A stretch of DNA of 64,000 bases, taken from positions 1-64,000 of the forward strand of contig JACRET010000001.1 of NCBI GenBank assembly GCA_016218105.1. Reading direction: 5' to 3'. The translations under genes and the position numbers were made by a program. Numbering within the stretch: the stretch's first letter is position 1; every line of letters starts with the position of its first letter. The DNA comes from Deltaproteobacteria bacterium (GTDB taxonomy: Bacteria > Desulfobacterota > GWC2-55-46). The notes under the pieces are model-generated. The model made no database searches. It saw only the letters and a program-made list of their open reading frames with translations, and had not been told where the DNA came from. Below, piece after piece: positions 25,220-32,936 of this stretch.

Positions 25220-26248
25220 TTACTGTCCTGCCTTAAGCCCGTTCGCGCCGAACACCCTCGGCCGCGTGTGTTTATTGAGGAGCGGCACGAACGCGTTCAT
25301 AAAGAGTATGGAGTACATGACGCCTTCCGGCAGACCGCCGAAGAGCCTGATTACCACAGCCATTATCCCGCCCAGTATCGCGAATATCCACTGTCCGGTA
25401 TCCGTAGTAGGGGATGTTACCATGTCAGTGACCATGAACCACGCCCCTAGCATCGCGCCTCCGGCGCAGAGATGGAAAAGCGGGCTGGGATATTTCACGG
25501 GGTCGATAAACCAGAATATCGCGGAGAAGGCCGCCATTGATCCAAGATAGCCGAGCGGCAGCTTCCAGTTGACGTAGCCTTTATAACGGAGATAAAGCCC
25601 TCCGATGATTATGGCGATAACCGAGGTCTCGCCAAGCGACCCGGCGACGTTACCCGTGAAGAGGTCCATTATAGGCGTCGCCTTGCCCTCGAACTTCATC
25701 AAGGCCAGCGGTGTGGCCGCCGATACCGCGTCTACCGCCTTTTGTATCGTCCTCGGCTCTACCCATGTGGTCGTAAGAACCGGGTAGGTAGCCATCAAAA
25801 ACGCCCTTCCAAGGAGAGCGGGGTTGAATATATTGAATCCCAGTCCGCCGAAGAGCTGTTTGCCTATGCCTATCGCGAAGACCGAGCCGAGTATCGTTCC
25901 GAATACCGGGAACCCCGGAGGAAGGGTCATCGCAAGGAGTATGCCTGTTATAATGGCGCTGCCGTCATAGATTTTTATAGGCCTGCCGCGGTATTTCTGG
26001 AATGCGTATTCGGTAATGAGGCATGTGCCGATCGCTATCACGTAAAGGAGAAGCGCCCTGAAACCGAAAAAATATACAGATGCGGCCATCGCCGGAAAGA
26101 GCGCCATCACGACCGTGTGCATGATCTTCGGTACGGACTCGTTCTTCAGGAAATGCGGTGACGATGTCACGAAGAGCTTCCCGCTCCCGCTCCCGCCTTC
26201 GGGCATAGAGGCCTTTATCTCTTTTTTGTCGAGCGTCTTATCTTCCAT
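25220..26248 (-). CDS. rnfD: Rnf complex membrane subunit RnfD
   Basis: RnfD, homologous to NqrB, is a membrane protein with about ten helices and covalent FMN. The 342 residues show FVTSSPHFLKNESVPKIMH, the core helices, and the flavin motif DAVSAATPLAL, a variant of the usual SGATxL in which one Gly is Ala, and the C-terminal HTRPRVFG end. It is second in the operon, separated from rnfC by 61 nt that hold a perfect palindrome. Confidence 0.95.
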   Translation of the reverse strand: MEDKTLDKKEIKASMPEGGSGSGKLFVTSSPHFLKNESVPKIMHTVVMALFPAMAASVYFFGFRALLLYVIAIGTCLITEYAFQKYRGRPIKIYDGSAIITGILLAMTLPPGFPVFGTILGSVFAIGIGKQLFGGLGFNIFNPALLGRAFLMATYPVLTTTWVEPRTIQKAVDAVSAATPLALMKFEGKATPIMDLFTGNVAGSLGETSVIAIIIGGLYLRYKGYVNWKLPLGYLGSMAAFSAIFWFIDPVKYPSPLFHLCAGGAMLGAWFMVTDMVTSPTTDTGQWIFAILGGIMAVVIRLFGGLPEGVMYSILFMNAFVPLLNKHTRPRVFGANGLKAGQ

Positions 26249-26288
26249 GATAAACTCTATAATCCCTTTTTTAAAGCCGGCTGTTCAT

Positions 26289-26308
26289 CCCAGGGCTTAA
26301 GCCCTGGG
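26289..26308. other. Perfect 20-bp palindrome between rnfC and rnfD
   Basis: CCCAGGGCTT at 26289-26298 and its reverse complement at 26299-26308 abut the rnfC stop codon. In mRNA this folds into a tight hairpin with no T-tract after it, so it may set mRNA stability between rnfC and rnfD rather than end transcription. Confidence 0.55.
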
Positions 26309-26309
26309 G

Positions 26310-27638
26310 TCATTTGGACGAGGCACGCTGCGCCTCTTTACGGACAAAGTACTTGCCCACCCTTATCCACTGAAGGAGCGGCCTCTTGGCCGGGCATACG
26401 TATGAACAGCAGCCGCATTCTATGCAGGCTCCAGCGTCCCAGCCCTTGAAATTATCGAGCATCTTGGCCTTGCCGTAGTCTCCCAGCCTGTAGGGCATAA
26501 GGCCCATGGGGCAGGCGTGGACGCAGCTGGCGCATTTGATGCAAGGGTCGTATCCTTCGGGTTTGATGGCGCCGGCGTCTATTACCGTGATGCCTGATGT
26601 GCCCTTAATGACAGGCGCTGTCAGGGATGACTGGGCTATACCCATCATGGGGCCGCCGTTCAAAACTTCTTTTTCGCCCTCGCCTGTCAGACCGCCGCAC
26701 TGGTTTATTACTTCCTCAAAGCTTGTGCCTATGCGCACCCTCAGATTGCGCGGGTCTCTCACACCGTTGCCGCTTATGGTGACGATCCTCTCTATAAGAG
26801 GCTTTTTATAGACAAGTGCCTCGTAAATAGCGGCGGCCGTGCCGACGTTATTGACCACAACACCTACATCCAGGGGTAATTTTCCAGGGGGGACTTTTCT
26901 GTTAAGGGCGGCCTTGATGAGCATCTTCTCGGCGCCCTGCGGATACTTTGCTTCCAGGATTATTATCTGAACGTCCGATAAGCCGATCGATTTTTTCAAG
27001 GCCTCGATCGCGTCAGGCTTATTCTCTTCTATGCCGATAAAGCCTTTAGTAGCGCCCGTAGCCCTCATAAGCGCCCTCAGGCCCCAGACTACCTTTTCAG
27101 ACTCTTCTACCATTATCCTGTGGTCGGCCGTAAGGTAAGGCTCGCACTCGCATCCGTTCAAGATAATGGCGTCAATCGCCTTGCCTTTGGGTGGGGCGAG
27201 CTTTACGGAGGTCGGGAATGCCGCTCCGCCCATGCCGACGATGCCTGCGTCGCGCACCAGTTCGCGGATGGATTCGGGCGACTGTGAATTTAAATCCACA
27301 GTCCCCTCCGCCTTCCACTCACGGGTGGTCCCATCGCCCTCTATGACGACCGCCAATACCCTGGCGCCACCGGGGTGCTGGGCAAGCTCGATATCCTTTA
27401 CCTTGCCGTTTATGGATGAATGCACCGGTGCCGAGACAAAGGCTTTTATATCGCCTATCTTCTGGCCTTCCTGTACGATGTCGCCTTTTTTAACGAGTGG
27501 TTCGCAGGGCGCGCCTGCGTGCTGCTGGAGCGGTATGGTTACGACTTTGGGAAGTGCCGCGGTTACGACACCTTTGCCGGAGGTCAGTTCTTTATAGTAA
27601 GAGGGGTGTATGCCCCTCTCGAAAGTCTTATGTCCCAT
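26310..27638 (-). CDS. rnfC: Rnf complex NADH-binding subunit RnfC
   Basis: RnfC is the cytosolic subunit that binds NAD(H) and FMN, with two 4Fe-4S clusters. The 442-residue protein has the N-terminal domain (FERGIHPSYYKELT), the NADH/FMN site of the Complex I 51-kDa type (GIVGMGGAAFPTSVKL), and near the C terminus CIKCASCVHACP and CIECGCCSYVCPAKRP. It opens the operon. The ATG is preceded by a weak site (GGA), and by the ZTP riboswitch, so initiation may be regulated. Confidence 0.97.
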   Translation of the reverse strand: MGHKTFERGIHPSYYKELTSGKGVVTAALPKVVTIPLQQHAGAPCEPLVKKGDIVQEGQKIGDIKAFVSAPVHSSINGKVKDIELAQHPGGARVLAVVIEGDGTTREWKAEGTVDLNSQSPESIRELVRDAGIVGMGGAAFPTSVKLAPPKGKAIDAIILNGCECEPYLTADHRIMVEESEKVVWGLRALMRATGATKGFIGIEENKPDAIEALKKSIGLSDVQIIILEAKYPQGAEKMLIKAALNRKVPPGKLPLDVGVVVNNVGTAAAIYEALVYKKPLIERIVTISGNGVRDPRNLRVRIGTSFEEVINQCGGLTGEGEKEVLNGGPMMGIAQSSLTAPVIKGTSGITVIDAGAIKPEGYDPCIKCASCVHACPMGLMPYRLGDYGKAKMLDNFKGWDAGACIECGCCSYVCPAKRPLLQWIRVGKYFVRKEAQRASSK

Positions 27639-27707
27639 AAAATTCCAAAACTAAGGATTTTATTTAATTTCCAAAAGCAAAAGCTGCTTACCAAGGGAGC
27701 GAGAGAC

Positions 27708-27773
27708 AAAAAAAAAAGACCGTCACGGCAATACACTTACAGTTTTTAGCTGCAGGTATTCGCCCAGACGGTC
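27708..27773 (-). terminator. Riboswitch-controlled intrinsic terminator of rnf
   Basis: GACCGTC (27767-27773) pairs with GACGGTC (27718-27724), followed by ten T (27708-27717). The 5' arm overlaps the conserved CCGTC of the ZTP aptamer, so aptamer folding and termination exclude each other, as expected of a ligand-activated (ON) switch. Confidence 0.88.
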
Positions 27774-27839
27774 GGCAGTTACTCTATAATCTCTCGATCC
27801 CCGGTGGTAGCCACCTTGATTCCGTCAGTCACGAAAGAT
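27761..27839 (-). promoter_or_regulatory. ZTP (pfl) riboswitch aptamer upstream of rnfC
   Basis: Read on the minus strand, the aptamer has P1 arms ATCTTTCG (27832-27839) and CGAGAGAT (27789-27796); TGACTGACGG; the hairpin GGTGG-CTA-CCACC (27803-27815) followed at once by GGGGA; and, after a linker, CCGTCTGGGC. These are the conserved blocks of the pfl motif, which binds ZTP or ZMP, alarmones of 10-formyl-tetrahydrofolate shortage. The pseudoknot pair usually written GGCGG/CCGCC is GACGG/CCGTC here, a compensatory change. The only gene group downstream is rnfCDGEAB. Confidence 0.93.
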
Positions 27840-27858
27840 ATTTGTTACCTATAGAGAC

Positions 27859-27888
27859 ACTATAATTCATAGAGCGCCTGCTTGTCAA
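27859..27888 (-). promoter_or_regulatory. Predicted sigma70 promoter of the riboswitch-rnf transcript
   Basis: TTGACA (27883-27888) and TATAGT (27859-27864) are spaced by 18 nt on the minus strand. The start would be near 27852, a few nucleotides before the riboswitch P1 arm, which fits a dedicated leader RNA. Confidence 0.75.
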
Positions 27889-27925
27889 GCTGAAAAAACA
27901 TAACTAACGTAATTTTATTTGATCG

Positions 27926-28558
27926 CTATAACCTGCCATGTAAAAAATCCTTTATGAGGAAAAAAAGCGTTATGAGTATCCCGGCAAGCACCAGGAGTAT
28001 GCTTAAACCCACTATCGGTATGACCGATTCAGCGGCGACCTCGGCCCCAAGGGCGGTAGTCCTGTAGCCCATTATTATCCACGCGAACGGGTAGAAGAAG
28101 CCGCCAGTGCCGAGGCATGTTGAGGCGACAGTCTTTACCTTGTGATTGGCTGAAAGGAATGAGAGCAGTATGGAGACGCTTATCGAGAGTATGCCAAGCC
28201 CCATCGCGTGAATATGCCCTCTCGTAAGCCTCTCGTGCGCCTCTTCCATGTCGCCGTCTGAATGGGAGGAATGGTCTTCTGTTTTACCGTGTTCATGCGG
28301 CGCGCCAGCGGTTTGAGCAGCATGGCCGCTGGCCCCTTCGGCTGCCGCCGTGGTATCGGCGGGGTTATGATGCTCGTGGCCCTGCCCCGGCCCGCTTAAA
28401 ACGAACTTTTCCTCAATCGCGGTTTTAGCGCTTAGCGAGAGCGTCCTGTGAATGGATTCATGGTTTACCGTCATGTAGGCGGCCCAGAATATCCCGAACA
28501 ACAGGCTGAATAAACCTAAAAGTAACCCGATAAAGACTGGGCGAAACTGATTTTTCAT
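27926..28558 (-). CDS. Histidine-rich membrane protein of unknown function
   Basis: I do not recognise the family. The 210-residue protein has an N-terminal membrane helix (about residues 8-28), a hydrophilic loop of about 90 residues rich in His, Glu, Ala and Gly (GHEHHNP, HGKTEDHSSHSDGD, HERLTRGHIHAM), then three more helices (about 115-135, 140-165 and 178-205). The His clusters suggest metal binding. The start is placed at the ATG before KNQFRP, which has AGGAG 6 nt upstream; a longer frame to 28621 has no such site. The rnf promoter follows its stop. Confidence 0.7.
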   Translation of the reverse strand: MKNQFRPVFIGLLLGLFSLLFGIFWAAYMTVNHESIHRTLSLSAKTAIEEKFVLSGPGQGHEHHNPADTTAAAEGASGHAAQTAGAPHEHGKTEDHSSHSDGDMEEAHERLTRGHIHAMGLGILSISVSILLSFLSANHKVKTVASTCLGTGGFFYPFAWIIMGYRTTALGAEVAAESVIPIVGLSILLVLAGILITLFFLIKDFLHGRL

Positions 28559-28649
28559 ATCATCTCCTTTGATCAGGCCGCTAAACGCAATAAATACAAG
28601 TAACATAATACGGCAATACAACGCGGCATTAAAGACATTTTATCGCGTT

Positions 28650-28708
28650 CGTACGCCGCAGTGACGAGCGGTGATGCAACGAAGCAGATGGACTTTTTCA
28701 GCAGCCTG
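28650..28708 (+). repeat. Right half of the 123-bp TIR element (solo copy)
   Basis: TACGCCGCAGTGACGAGCGG, then GATGCAACGAAGCAGATGGA and CTTTTTCAGCAGCCTG match the right part of the full element at 32814-32936 nearly base for base. The left terminal repeat is missing. The end touches the htrA stop codon, just as the full copy touches the copA stop. Confidence 0.75.
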
Positions 28709-29782
28709 CTAGTTGCCGCGGGGCATCTCATCAAGCCTGACGCTTACAGATCTCACCTTGCCGTCCCTCAATATCTTCAGGTTCACGGCAGCGCCCACCT
28801 CGAGCTTGTCCATCATCTCATTGAACTCATCCATTGATTTGACCGGGCTTCCGTCAACGGCGGTAATGAGGTCTCCGCCTGAAGCGATGATCAGATTGCC
28901 TATCCTGATATTGCGGCTGGAACCCCTGAGACCCGCCTTCTCAGCCGGGCTGTTCCTGTATATGTCCGCTATCAGCACACCCGGAGAGCCGAGACCCAGC
29001 ACCTCCGCGTCAGCAGCGTCTATGGATTGCCCCGTTATCCCAAGCCAGGGCCGTGATACGTACCCCTTTTTTATCAATTGAGGGAATATCTTTTTTACCG
29101 TATTTACAGGAATGGCGAAGCCGATGCCTATGGAACCGCCCACGGGGCTGAAGATCGCGGTATTGACCCCTATCATCTTCCCGTCGCTGTTAAGAAGCGG
29201 GCCGCCCGAGTTGCCCGGGTTTATCGCCGCGTCGGTCTGAATTACTTCCCTTATGAGCCGCCCGTTCGTGGCCCTCATGGTGCGGCCGAGCGAGCTTATT
29301 ATGCCAACGGTAAGGGTTTTCTCAAGGCCGAAGGGGTTGCCGATAGCCAGCGCCTTCTGGCCGACCTTGAGCGCGGACGATTCCCCGAAGACGAGCGGCC
29401 TGAGCTTGTTTAGCGGGGCCTTTATGCGTATGACAGCGAGGTCATTGCCGGGGTCTGTGCCGATGACCTCGGCATTGAACTTTGATCCGTCAAAGAGAGT
29501 CACATAGATGCTTCGCGCGCCCTCGATCACATGAAAATTTGTGACGATATTCCCGGACCTGTCTACTATTATGCCTGACCCGGTCCCCGTGGAAGGCACG
29601 GGGTTATAAAAGAAATCATAAGAGACGGTAGAGCTTACGATATTTACGACCGACTGCCCTGCCTCCTCGTAGATCCTGATGTTCGCCTCCTCGTCCGGCG
29701 TGGCGTAGAGAGAGGCCGGGGCTAAAAAGGCCAGGAGCAAAATCAGATGTAAGGTTCCGATCGTTTTACAAAAACGGTTCAT
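28709..29782 (-). CDS. HtrA/DegP-type periplasmic serine protease
   Basis: This is a trypsin-like protease with one PDZ domain, acting on misfolded envelope proteins. After a signal peptide (LHLILLLAFLAPASLYA) come the catalytic triad His in IVTNFHVIEGA, Asp in DPGNDLAVIRI and Ser in NPGNSGGPLLN, then a PDZ domain (GSPGVLIADIYRNSPAEKAGL). About 357 residues, shorter than two-PDZ DegP and closer to DegS or the S1C family with one PDZ. The ATG at 29782 is chosen as AAGG lies 4 nt before it. Confidence 0.93.
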   Translation of the reverse strand: MNRFCKTIGTLHLILLLAFLAPASLYATPDEEANIRIYEEAGQSVVNIVSSTVSYDFFYNPVPSTGTGSGIIVDRSGNIVTNFHVIEGARSIYVTLFDGSKFNAEVIGTDPGNDLAVIRIKAPLNKLRPLVFGESSALKVGQKALAIGNPFGLEKTLTVGIISSLGRTMRATNGRLIREVIQTDAAINPGNSGGPLLNSDGKMIGVNTAIFSPVGGSIGIGFAIPVNTVKKIFPQLIKKGYVSRPWLGITGQSIDAADAEVLGLGSPGVLIADIYRNSPAEKAGLRGSSRNIRIGNLIIASGGDLITAVDGSPVKSMDEFNEMMDKLEVGAAVNLKILRDGKVRSVSVRLDEMPRGN

Positions 29783-29898
29783 AAAGCCTTGCATTCCTTT
29801 TTTATACAATAAAAGCGGATAGATGTCCATAAAAGCAAAAAAACGTGGACGCCGGTTTGCCTCATTTTTTCAAAGCTGATATAATCTTTTTGCCAAAT

Positions 29899-29958
29899 TG
29901 AAGCTCCCCGCGGCAAGCCGCGGGGGATGCGCTCGCTATGCATATTCCATATGGGGTT
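29899..29958 (-). repeat. Dispersed CCCCGC-hairpin repeat, copy 2
   Basis: CCCCGCGGC (29906-29914) and GCCGCGGGG (29917-29925) form a perfect 9-bp stem with a 2-nt loop. On the minus strand the element reads ATGGAATATGCATAGCGAGC, GCATCC, then the hairpin and AGCTTC, matching 7077-7124. It lies between htrA and the hexaheme cytochrome gene. Confidence 0.65.
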
Positions 29959-29972
29959 TATTAAAGGGGCAT

Positions 29973-31112
29973 ATGAAAAAGAAAAGGCTCGCCGCAATAA
30001 TTTTTTCAGCGCTGATGATGATCGCATCCGCCGCCTATCCGGAAAACAACTTCCGCATGCAGTTTGCCGACAGCTACAGGCAAAACAGGTTCGACGCCCT
30101 CGCCTTCCTCGTAAAAAAGAACAAGGATATTATCCCGGCGGAGGTGCGCTCCCTCACCAAAGAGGCCCTGGAAGGCGACAAGACTTTTAATGAGAAGATG
30201 AACCTCCTCGACCTCGCCAGCGCCATGGCGTCCATGTACAGGCACTGGCACGGGGATGGCAGTCTCGTCCCGGAGGTCGATCAGGTAAACAAGGCGGAGA
30301 TAAAGAAGGAAGAGTCCCGTGTCACAGAGCTAACCAAATGGGACAAATACGAAAAATTCCTTGGAAACTTCGTAATGAAAGACCATCAGGCCGGGATGGA
30401 CACCAAAGGCCTTTCCCCGGTCATTTATCCGCACTGGTTCCACAGGCTGCTTTTCGAATGCAAGACCTGCCATCAGGAGATATTCGTCATGAAAAGGGGC
30501 GGCAACGCGATATCGCACGACGGGATGCGGGAAGGCAAGCTCTGCGCCGCGTGCCATAACGGGAAGCTGTCCTTCAGCTCCGGCGAGAATTGCGGTAAAT
30601 GCCACACAGCCGGGCTTCCCGAATCAGAGCGGCTCAGAGACTTATCAAAGATGGACTTAAACGCCATAAAGGAAGCAGCCTATCGCATAGGCTCCGTATT
30701 CAACCCGGATAACCTTCCGGGCAAGTCCCTGCCGCTTGACAAGTTCGGCCATATAGACTGGGCGTACCTAAAAGAAAAGAAGGCATACGAGCCTTTGAAG
30801 GCCCTGGACAAAGGAGCGATCGACGAGGTCAGGGAGAACGCGATATTATTCGAGCCCCCGATGACATACGTCAAAAACGTCGTCTTCGACCACAAGACGC
30901 ATTCATCTCAGATAAAATGCGCCACCTGCCACCCGGCTATCTTTAAAGACGAATTGGGCTCGAACAAGGTCACGATGATTGAGATGTCCACGGGCAAGTA
31001 CTGCGGATATTGCCACGGAAAAGTGGCGTTCAAGTTCGCGGAATGCAACAGGTGCCATTCAAAGCCGCCGGGAGACCAAACAGGCGGAGCGCTCATAAGA
31101 AAGGCCAAGTGA
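29973..31112 (+). CDS. Hexaheme c-type cytochrome (two c7-like triheme units)
   Basis: The 379-residue protein has a signal peptide (KKKRLAAIIFSALMMIASAAYP) and six CxxCH heme motifs: CKTCH, CAACH, CGKCH in the first half and CATCH, CGYCH, CNRCH near the C terminus. Each triplet, with its distal histidines (YPHWFHRLLFEC, VVFDHKTHSSQIKC), resembles a cytochrome c7-type triheme domain. Between them lies a helix-rich, heme-free stretch (about 205-290). It probably moves electrons through the periplasm; its partners are unknown. AAAGGGGC before the ATG at 29973 marks the start; 25 upstream codons are not conserved. Confidence 0.88.
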   Translation: MKKKRLAAIIFSALMMIASAAYPENNFRMQFADSYRQNRFDALAFLVKKNKDIIPAEVRSLTKEALEGDKTFNEKMNLLDLASAMASMYRHWHGDGSLVPEVDQVNKAEIKKEESRVTELTKWDKYEKFLGNFVMKDHQAGMDTKGLSPVIYPHWFHRLLFECKTCHQEIFVMKRGGNAISHDGMREGKLCAACHNGKLSFSSGENCGKCHTAGLPESERLRDLSKMDLNAIKEAAYRIGSVFNPDNLPGKSLPLDKFGHIDWAYLKEKKAYEPLKALDKGAIDEVRENAILFEPPMTYVKNVVFDHKTHSSQIKCATCHPAIFKDELGSNKVTMIEMSTGKYCGYCHGKVAFKFAECNRCHSKPPGDQTGGALIRKAK

Positions 31113-31126
31113 GCGATATGGTATAT

Positions 31127-31172
31127 GTCACCCTGTCCCCCTGCGGGAGAGGGCGGAGGGTGAGGGGGATAT
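31127..31172 (+). repeat. CTGCGGGAGAGGG repeat, second copy
   Basis: CCCTGTCCCCCTGCGGGAGA followed by GGGCGGAGGGTGAGGGGGAT matches the reverse complement of about 1245-1290, inside the ruvA-ruvB insertion (CTGCGGGAGAGGGCGGAGGG shared). This is a widespread type of bacterial intergenic repeat. Confidence 0.65.
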
Positions 31173-31195
31173 TTAAGCGAGACTTCGCTCCACTC

Positions 31196-31476
31196 GCAAT
31201 GACATTCGTTTTGCTTTTAGTTTTTAAAAAATCACAGTGGTGCGCAGCGAATAAAAGAGGCGAGCGACCGGGCTTCAGTGCCATCGGAGGGAGAGAGCCG
31301 ACAGCTAGCGGAGCCAATACCCAAAAGCGCGTGGCAACGCGCAAAAAGGCCTTTTACCAAGAGGCATGAATTCACCCTCCCCTTAGTCCCCTCCCGTCAA
31401 GGGGGGGGATGTTAAAACGATCCCGGCCCGTTCGGGGAACGGGCCCTACATTCGTTTTTAGATTTTGTTTTTGTAT
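31196..31476 (+). repeat. Dispersed structured repeat, copy C
   Basis: It starts GCAATGACATTCGTTTT and contains GCAGCGAATAAAAGAGGCGA, CCGGGCTTCA, GAGAGCCGACAG, GCGGAGCCAATACCCAAAAG, the GCGCG/CGCGC hairpin, the block CACCCTCCCCTTAGTCCCCT and the hairpin GGCCCGTTC/GAACGGGCC. These follow the same order as copy A (3985-4255, opposite strand). After the last hairpin ATTCGTTTTTAGATTTTGTT repeats the opening of copy A, as if a second unit began here in tandem. Confidence 0.75.
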
Positions 31477-31540
31477 TACCCAGACACAAGGGCGCAGGGA
31501 ATATTTGACCTTAAGAGAGAATAACCGCCCTGGTTCTTCT

Positions 31541-32341
<801 letters not shown>

Positions 32342-32342
32342 A

Positions 32343-32363
32343 GATGGACTTTTTCAGAGCCTG
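32343..32363 (+). repeat. Right tip of the TIR element (solo copy)
   Basis: GATGGACTTTTTCAGAGCCTG matches the right end of the element at 32814-32936 with small differences. It lies exactly between the start of the selenoprotein gene and the stop codon of the monoheme cytochrome. Confidence 0.55.
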
Positions 32364-32729
32364 TTAGAATATCCCGGCTTCTTTCTGAAGGTTACGTATA
32401 TATTTAATGAGCACTTCTATCTCATCATCACTCACTCCGTCTATCTTCGGCATATTGCCGAATGTCCAGTGGTGGGAGCGCGCCCCTCTCTGCACCGCCC
32501 AGCGAAAGCTCATATCCGAATGATGGTTGGGATGGTATATCTTGTGCACAAGCGGAGGGCCCGACTCTGTACCCGATCCCTTCTCCCCGTGGCATTTCAA
32601 ACAGCTGTGTTTATAAAGCAACTCCCCTTTCTTCAAGGTCTCCGCATCGGGCGCGGCATATTCCGCCTGTAAAGGCGAGGCGGTTATTACAAAAGAGGCA
32701 AAGATCATTATAGCAGCTATCTTTCTCAT
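32364..32729 (-). CDS. Monoheme class I cytochrome c
   Basis: This 121-residue exported cytochrome has a signal peptide (RKIAAIMIFASFVITASPLQA), one heme motif HSCLKCHGEKGSG and a distal methionine candidate in FGNMPKIDGVSDDEIE, followed by the C-terminal helix LIKYIRNLQKEAG. It is a small soluble electron carrier for the periplasm. I start it at the ATG with AGGAG 6 nt upstream; earlier in-frame codons to 32825 are not part of the protein. It precedes the selenoprotein gene on the same strand. Confidence 0.92.
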   Translation of the reverse strand: MRKIAAIMIFASFVITASPLQAEYAAPDAETLKKGELLYKHSCLKCHGEKGSGTESGPPLVHKIYHPNHHSDMSFRWAVQRGARSHHWTFGNMPKIDGVSDDEIEVLIKYIRNLQKEAGIF

Positions 32730-32813
32730 ATGGACTCCTTTCAGGGACTTTTTACCACACTGGAAATGCCTGGTAAAGGATTTAACAGTTTGCCTAAAAA
32801 CCCGGGATTTGTT

Positions 32814-32936
32814 CAGGCTGCTCAAAAAGGTTCCGCTGCGAGGCGTCGAAAAGCGAGGAATGAGGCGTACTTTGTCTATACGCCGCAGTGACGAGCTTTG
32901 ATGCCAACGAAGCAGATGGACTTTTTGAGCAGCCTG
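32814..32936. mobile_element. 123-bp MITE-like element with perfect terminal inverted repeats
   Basis: The ends CAGGCTGCTCAAAAAG (32814-32829) and CTTTTTGAGCAGCCTG (32921-32936) are exact reverse complements over 16 bp. The interior has no coding capacity. Partial copies with the right end are at 28650-28708, 32343-32363 and near 2464, and short tips at about 12441-12476. It lies between the cytochrome c and the copA stop codon, which it abuts. Such elements are normally moved by a transposase elsewhere in the genome; none is in the window. Confidence 0.75.

Larger units (their letters stand above)
31113..31540. other. Gene-free region made of repeats
   Basis: Between the hexaheme cytochrome and the selenoprotein the sequence is repeat material: a G/C-rich hairpin repeat at 31127-31172 and copy C of the structured repeat at 31196-31476, followed by what looks like the start of a further unit. 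No supported coding sequence. Confidence 0.6.
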
